Positions 56,267 through 60,296 of a DNA stretch of 60,296 nucleotides are shown in pieces. Under the pieces are notes generated by a model. It had not been told where the DNA came from, ran no database searches, and saw only the letters and a program-made list of their open reading frames with translations. The stretch comes from Kitasatospora sp. GAS204B. GTDB taxonomy: Bacteria > Actinomycetota > Actinomycetes > Streptomycetales > Streptomycetaceae. A program made the position numbers and the translations under genes. The first letter of the stretch is position 1; every line of letters starts with the position of its first letter. The DNA lies in the NCBI RefSeq assembly GCF_029892155.1, contig NZ_JARZAG010000039.1, forward strand, positions 1-60,296, written 5' to 3'.

Positions 56267-56997
56267 CCGACGAAGCAGCGGCCACCCCCACCTTCCGCAG
56301 CGATGTCACGGTGGAGCTGGTCCGCAGCGCCGCCGCCGACTCGGACGTGGTCTGGTCCGCCCGGGTCTCGACCGCTGGCGAGCAGTCCCTGGAGGCGGTC
56401 CAGCAGGACCCGGAGAAGTCCAAGGGTCTGATCAACTTCCTGATGCGCGACCGGCACGGCACCCCCTTCGAGCACAACTCGATGACCTTCTTCATCAGCG
56501 CGCCGATCTTCGTCTTCCGCGAGTTCCACCGGCACCGCAGCGGCTGGTCGTACAACGAGGAGAGCGGGCGCTACCGCGAGCTGCAGCCGGTCTTCTACGT
56601 GCCGGGCGAGGACCGCAGGCTCGTGCAGCAGGGGCGGCCGGGCAAGTACGAGTTCGTCGAGGGCACGCCCGAGCAGTACAAGCTCACGTCCGAGGCGATG
56701 CAGCGCTCGTATCAGCAGGCGTACCAGGCGTACCAGGAGATGCTCGCCGAGGGCGTCGCCCGCGAGGTGGCCCGCGCGGTGCTGCCGGTGGGTCTCTTCT
56801 CCTCCATGTACGCGACCTGCAACGCGCGTTCGCTGATGCACTTCCTGTCGCTGCGGACCAAGGACGAGCGGGCGAAGGTGCCGAGCTTCCCGCAGCGGGA
56901 GATCGAGATGGTGGCGGAGCTGATGGAGGCCCAGTGGGCGCAGCTGATGCCGCTCACCCATGCGGCCTTCAACGCGCACGGCCGGGTCGCACCCTGA
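56263..56997 (+). CDS. thyX: Flavin-dependent thymidylate synthase
   Basis: Makes dTMP from dUMP using FAD and methylene-tetrahydrofolate; 244 residues. The fold is marked by RHGTPFEHNSMTFFISAPIFV and the family motif FHRHRSGWSYNEESGRY. Between RHR and the conserved Ser there are eight residues rather than the seven of the textbook RHRX7S motif; the family tolerates both. GTG 56263 overlaps the preceding stop. GAGGAG precedes it. Independent of folate-oxidising ThyA; none is seen in the window. Confidence 0.96.
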   Translation: MTDEAAATPTFRSDVTVELVRSAAADSDVVWSARVSTAGEQSLEAVQQDPEKSKGLINFLMRDRHGTPFEHNSMTFFISAPIFVFREFHRHRSGWSYNEESGRYRELQPVFYVPGEDRRLVQQGRPGKYEFVEGTPEQYKLTSEAMQRSYQQAYQAYQEMLAEGVAREVARAVLPVGLFSSMYATCNARSLMHFLSLRTKDERAKVPSFPQREIEMVAELMEAQWAQLMPLTHAAFNAHGRVAP

Positions 56998-57042
56998 CCT
57001 GGGCCGATAGGCATATGGATGTATTTGCCCGGGATGTCTGGA

Positions 57043-57071
57043 TTGCGACCGATTCGGCCGCTCCCTAGGCT
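57043..57071 (+). promoter_or_regulatory. Predicted dapA promoter
   Basis: TTGCGA (57043-57048), exactly 17 bp, TAGGCT (57066-57071). Transcription would start near 57078, two bases before the large hairpin. Confidence 0.5.
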
Positions 57072-57079
57072 CAGGGCAC

Positions 57080-57125
57080 GGATTCCGGTGCTGCTTGAAC
57101 CCCCGAGCAGGTAGCACCGGAATCC
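57080..57125 (+). promoter_or_regulatory. Structured 5' leader hairpin upstream of dapA
   Basis: GGATTCCGGTG (57080-57090) pairs with CACCGGAATCC (57115-57125) and CTGCTTG (57091-57097) with CGAGCAG (57104-57110, one G-U), AACCCC loop, with a right-hand GTAG bulge. 18 pairs in all. Could be a thyX terminator or a dapA attenuator. Confidence 0.5.
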
Positions 57126-57225
57126 TATGGTTTGTCCGGATTCTGGCCGGCCGTCAGGACCCCCGCTGTCCGAACCATGGACCGGAGTCACGGCCTCCTC
57201 ATCGGCTACGAGTATTTTTGGACCC

Positions 57226-58125
57226 ATGGCTCCGACCTCCACACCCCGCGCCCCCTTCGGCCGGGTCCTCACCGCGATGGTGACCCCGTTCACCGCCGAC
57301 GGCGGGCTCGACCTCGACGGCGCCCAGCGCCTGGCCGCCCACCTGGTGGACTCCGGCAACGACGGCCTGGTCCTCAACGGCACCACCGGCGAGTCGCCGA
57401 CCACCAGTGACGCCGAGAAGGCGCAGCTGGTGCGCGCCGTGCTCGAGGCGGTCGGGGACCGTGCCCACGTGATCGCGGGCGTCGGCACCAACGACACCGC
57501 GCACAGCCTGGAGTTGGCCCGGCAGGCCGAGGCTGCCGGCGCCCACGGGCTGCTGGTGGTCACCCCGTACTACAGCAAGCCCCCGCAGGAGGGGCTCTAC
57601 CGGCACAACGTCGCCATCGCCGACGCCACCGAGCTGCCGGTGATGCTCTACGACATCCCCGGGCGCAGCGGCGTCGCGCTGAGCCACGAGACGCTGGTCC
57701 GACTCGGCGAGCACCCGCGGATCGTCGCCAACAAGGACGCCAAGGGCGACCTCGGCGCCGCCGCCTGGACGATCGCCCGCAGCGAGCTCGCCTGGTACTC
57801 CGGTGACGACATCCTCAACCTGCCGCTGCTCTCGGTCGGGGCCGTCGGTGTGGTCAGCGTGGTCGCCCACGTGGTCGCCGACCGGCTGCGCGCCATGATC
57901 GACGCCTTCGGCGCCGGTCGGGTCGCCGAGGCCACCGCGATCCACCAGAGCCTGCTCCCGGTCTTCACCGGTATGTTCCGCACCCAGGGCGTGATCCTCA
58001 GCAAGGCCGCCCTCACCCTGCAGGGCCGCCCCGGCGGTCCGCTGCGGCTGCCGCTGGTGGACGCCACACCCGAGGAGATCGCGCGATTGAAGGAGGATCT
58101 CGCCGCCGGCGGGGTACACCTGTAG
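57226..58125 (+). CDS. dapA: 4-hydroxy-tetrahydrodipicolinate synthase
   Basis: Condenses pyruvate and aspartate semialdehyde in lysine synthesis; 299 residues, TIM barrel. Conserved LVLNGTTGESPTTSDAEKAQ, VVTPYYSKPPQEGLYRH (catalytic Tyr), the LYDIPGRSG motif and the Schiff-base Lys in IVANKDAKGD. The start is at ATG 57226 (start of conserved sequence). There is no ribosome-binding site directly upstream, but an A/T-rich TATTTT sits eight bases before it, so leaderless initiation from a second promoter is possible. About 230 bp from thyX. Confidence 0.96.
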   Translation: MAPTSTPRAPFGRVLTAMVTPFTADGGLDLDGAQRLAAHLVDSGNDGLVLNGTTGESPTTSDAEKAQLVRAVLEAVGDRAHVIAGVGTNDTAHSLELARQAEAAGAHGLLVVTPYYSKPPQEGLYRHNVAIADATELPVMLYDIPGRSGVALSHETLVRLGEHPRIVANKDAKGDLGAAAWTIARSELAWYSGDDILNLPLLSVGAVGVVSVVAHVVADRLRAMIDAFGAGRVAEATAIHQSLLPVFTGMFRTQGVILSKAALTLQGRPGGPLRLPLVDATPEEIARLKEDLAAGGVHL

Positions 58126-58335
58126 CGAGAAGACGTGCGCGCCCTCCGGCTCGCCGGACCCCGATGCCGCAAGACCCGGGGATCCGCCGCTGGACCGGAG
58201 AAGACCGGCGCGAGGCACAACAAGCCAGCCGCTCGGTGACGAGCGGACCGACCTGACAGGTACCTAGCGAAGTCGCGCGCCATATGTCAGCGGGAGAACC
58301 CCGGGCATGTGGCGCGCGGCGCGAAGGAGAGTCTT

Positions 58336-60021
58336 TTGAGCCACCCTCATCCCGACCTCGGTGCGCCCCCGGCGCTCGCGCCGAACGCGATCCGGATCAC
58401 CCCGCTCGGCGGCCTCGGCGAGATCGGCCGCAACATGACGGTGCTGGAGCACGCCGGCCGGCTGCTCATCATCGACTGCGGCGTGCTCTTCCCCGAGGAC
58501 GAGCAGCCCGGCATCGACCTGATCCTGCCGGACTTCTCCTCGATCCGGGACCGCCTCGACAAGATCGACGGCATCGTCCTGACCCACGGGCACGAGGACC
58601 ACATCGGCGCCGTCCCGTACCTGCTGCGGGAGAACCCCGACATCCCGCTGATCGGTTCGAAGCTGACCCTGGCGCTGATCGAGGCCAAGCTCACCGAGCA
58701 CCGGATCCGGCCCTATGTGCTGGAGGTCGCGGAGGGCGAGCGCGAGCAGATCGGCCCGTTCAACTGCGAGTTCATCGCGGTGAACCACTCCATCCCGGAC
58801 GCCCTCGCGGTCGCCGTCCGCACCCCCGCCGGCATGGTCGTGGCCACCGGTGACTTCAAGATGGACCAGCTGCCGCTGGACGGCCGGCTCACCGACCTGC
58901 CCGCCTTCGCCAAGCTGGCCGAGGAGGGCATGGACCTGCTGCTGGTGGACTCCACCAACGCCGAGGTCCCCGGCTTCATCCCGCACGAGCGGGACATCTC
59001 CGCCGCGCTGCGCAACGTCTTCGCCAACGCGGACAAGCGCATCATCGTCGCCTCCTTCGCCAGCCACGTGCACCGCATCCAGCAGGTGCTGGACGCCGCG
59101 CACGAGTACAAGCGGAAGGTCGCCTTCGTCGGCCGCTCGATGGTGCGCAACATGGGCATCGCGCGCGACCTCGGCTACCTGAAGGTGCCGGGCAACCTGA
59201 TCGTCGACGTGAAGCAGCTGGACGACCTACCGGACAAGGAGGTCGTGCTGGTCTGCACCGGTTCGCAGGGCGAGCCGATGGCCGCGCTCTCCCGGATGGC
59301 CAACCGCGACCACCAGATCCGGATCGTCGAGGGCGACACCGTGATCATGGCCTCCTCGCTCATTCCGGGCAACGAGACCGCGATCTACCGGGTGATCAAC
59401 GGCCTGACCCGCTGGGGCGCCAACGTCGTGCACAAGGGCAATGCCAAGGTGCACGTCTCCGGTCACGCCTCCTCGGGCGAGCTGCTGTACTTCTTCAACA
59501 TCTGCAAGCCGAAGAACCTGATGCCGGTGCACGGCGAGTGGCGCCACCTGCGCGCCTGCGCCGACCTGGGCATCAAGACCGGCATCCCGAAGAACCGCAC
59601 CGTGATCGCCGAGGACGGCGTGGTGGTCGACCTGGTCGACGGCGTCGCCCGGATCGTCGGCAAGGTGCAGGCCGGCTACGTGTACGTGGACGGCAGCTCG
59701 GTCGGCGACGTCACCGAGTCCTCGCTGAAGGACCGCCGGATCCTCGGCGAGGAGGGCTTCATCTCGGTCTTCGTCGTGGTGGACTCCAGCAGCGGCAAGA
59801 TCGTCAGCGGCCCCACCATCCAGGCCCGCGGCTCCGGCATCGACGACGGTGCGTTCAGCCCGGTGGTGCAGAAGCTGGAGGAGGCGCTGCGCAAGTCCGC
59901 CGACAACGGCGTGCTGGAGGTGCGCCAGGTCCAGCAGTTGGTGCGCCGCACCATCGGCAAGTGGGTGGCGGACAACTACCGCCGCCGGCCGATGATCCTG
60001 CCGGTCGTGGTCGAGGTCTGA
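58336..60021 (+). CDS. rnj: Ribonuclease J
   Basis: Metallo-beta-lactamase endo/5'-exoribonuclease of 561 residues. The metal site THGHEDHIGAVPYLL, TGDFKMD and the beta-CASP RNase motif VSGHASSGEL are all present, followed by VHGEWRHL and the C-terminal domain. TTG 58336 was chosen because GAAGGAGA lies five bases upstream. The gene follows dapA by 210 bp that show nothing else. Stop codon lies in the extended TGACGA-CGC-TCGTCA palindrome. Confidence 0.96.
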   Translation: MSHPHPDLGAPPALAPNAIRITPLGGLGEIGRNMTVLEHAGRLLIIDCGVLFPEDEQPGIDLILPDFSSIRDRLDKIDGIVLTHGHEDHIGAVPYLLRENPDIPLIGSKLTLALIEAKLTEHRIRPYVLEVAEGEREQIGPFNCEFIAVNHSIPDALAVAVRTPAGMVVATGDFKMDQLPLDGRLTDLPAFAKLAEEGMDLLLVDSTNAEVPGFIPHERDISAALRNVFANADKRIIVASFASHVHRIQQVLDAAHEYKRKVAFVGRSMVRNMGIARDLGYLKVPGNLIVDVKQLDDLPDKEVVLVCTGSQGEPMAALSRMANRDHQIRIVEGDTVIMASSLIPGNETAIYRVINGLTRWGANVVHKGNAKVHVSGHASSGELLYFFNICKPKNLMPVHGEWRHLRACADLGIKTGIPKNRTVIAEDGVVVDLVDGVARIVGKVQAGYVYVDGSSVGDVTESSLKDRRILGEEGFISVFVVVDSSSGKIVSGPTIQARGSGIDDGAFSPVVQKLEEALRKSADNGVLEVRQVQQLVRRTIGKWVADNYRRRPMILPVVVEV

Positions 60022-60033
60022 CGACGCTCGTCA
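60019..60033 (+). repeat. Stop-codon palindrome TGACGA-CGC-TCGTCA
   Basis: Fourth, 6-bp-arm version of the stop-embedded palindrome, five bases before the terminator of rnj. Confidence 0.7.
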
Positions 60034-60038
60034 CCGTG

Positions 60039-60075
60039 AACCGGCCCCGGGCAGCTCGGCTGCGCGGGGCCGGTT
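60039..60075 (+). terminator. Terminator after rnj
   Basis: 11-bp perfect stem (60039-60049 with 60065-60075) continued, after one mismatch, by GCAGC/GCTGC (60051-60055 / 60059-60063) and a TCG loop. Confidence 0.85.
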
Positions 60076-60194
60076 TGACTCTCGGGGCACGGGTGCGTAA
60101 TGTTCTCCGAGTTGCCCCGGCCGCGCGAGTGGTTCGGAGGCGAAACCCCCTGGAACAGCTGAGCGATGGTTCCGCATGCCCTTTTCGAAGGAAA

Positions 60195-60296
60195 TTGCGA
60201 AACAGAAACTCTGCTAGAGTCTGGGACAGCGGAAAGCCGAAAGGCCGGAAGCGAAATGCGGAAAGCGAAGCGGAAAAGGCACTGAGCCGGATCTGA
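60195..60296 (+). promoter_or_regulatory. Probable rRNA-operon promoter/leader entering at the window edge
   Basis: TTGCGA (60195-60200) and TAGAGT (60215-60220; spacer 14, short) precede a purine-rich tract of GGAAA/GCGAAA units to the last base. This composition is typical, in my memory, of the multi-promoter leader of streptomycete rrn operons. The 16S gene itself would lie outside the window. Confidence 0.4.

Noticed and set aside
1..60296. CRISPR arrays, insertion sequences, prophage, tRNA genes
   Set aside because: Looked for regular direct repeats with spacers, transposase or integrase motifs and cloverleaf signatures; none seen. An RNA-gene search tool would be needed to exclude tRNAs fully.

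Overview
High-GC actinobacterial chromosome, almost certainly Streptomycetaceae (Streptomyces, Kitasatospora or a relative). The grounds are strong G/C bias at third codon positions, many GTG starts, a few TTG starts, no in-frame TTA codon that I noticed, and a gene order I recognise from Streptomyces: gab genes, dxr-rip-ispG, rimP-nusA-ylxR-infB-ylxP-rbfA-nrnA-truB-ribF, a type VII (ESX) secretion cluster, rpsO-pnp, a M16 peptidase, dapB, thyX, dapA, rnj. Genus and species cannot be fixed from the window alone.

Layout. 0.1-3.6 kb: LysR regulator divergent from an EamA exporter, then MarR and PAP2 genes. 3.8-11 kb: a GABA-type catabolic neighbourhood (GABA aminotransferase, PucR regulator, aldehyde dehydrogenase) enclosing a membrane-anchored coupling-protein-like ATPase. 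11.2-12.7 kb: two exported proteins. 12.8-16.7 kb: two MEP-pathway isoprenoid enzymes (dxr, ispG) flanking a site-2 protease. 16.7-20.3 kb: two GNAT acetyltransferases, an APH(6)-like kinase and a Tat-exported ferritin-like lipoprotein. 20.5-34.2 kb: the translation/transcription factor superoperon (rimP, nusA, ylxR, infB, ylxP, rbfA, nrnA-like, truB), a very large P-loop protein with a degenerate trypsin-like domain, and ribF. 34.2-50.6 kb: an ESX locus (EspI-like ATPase, an unknown coupled gene, EccE, EccB, two WXG100 substrates, mycosin, EccC, EccD) interrupted by an amino-acid permease. 50.7-60.0 kb: rpsO-pnp, M16 peptidase, dapB, small membrane protein, thyX, dapA and RNase J. The last ~100 bp look like the start of an rRNA-type promoter/leader running off the edge.

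How the parts fit. The 20-34 kb block makes ribosome-biogenesis and translation-initiation factors. pnp and rnj supply RNA turnover and rpsO a ribosomal protein. dapA/dapB feed lysine and diaminopimelate synthesis and thyX makes dTMP. The ESX genes form one inner-membrane secretion machine with its own substrates and protease. Most gene ends carry very strong GC hairpins, and several + strand genes end in a small palindrome built on the stop codon itself (TGACG-N3-CGTCA).

The most unusual signals are: a tandem array of overlapping Met-Ser-Thr-Arg mini-ORFs ahead of infB; a large pseudoprotease/P-loop protein between truB and ribF; an 18-bp perfect palindrome at the start of the nrnA-like gene; two adjacent 27-bp dyads between the LysR gene and its divergent exporter; a promoter-plus-hairpin leader ahead of dapA; and a run of homopolymeric G tracts after truB that may be biology or assembly artefact.
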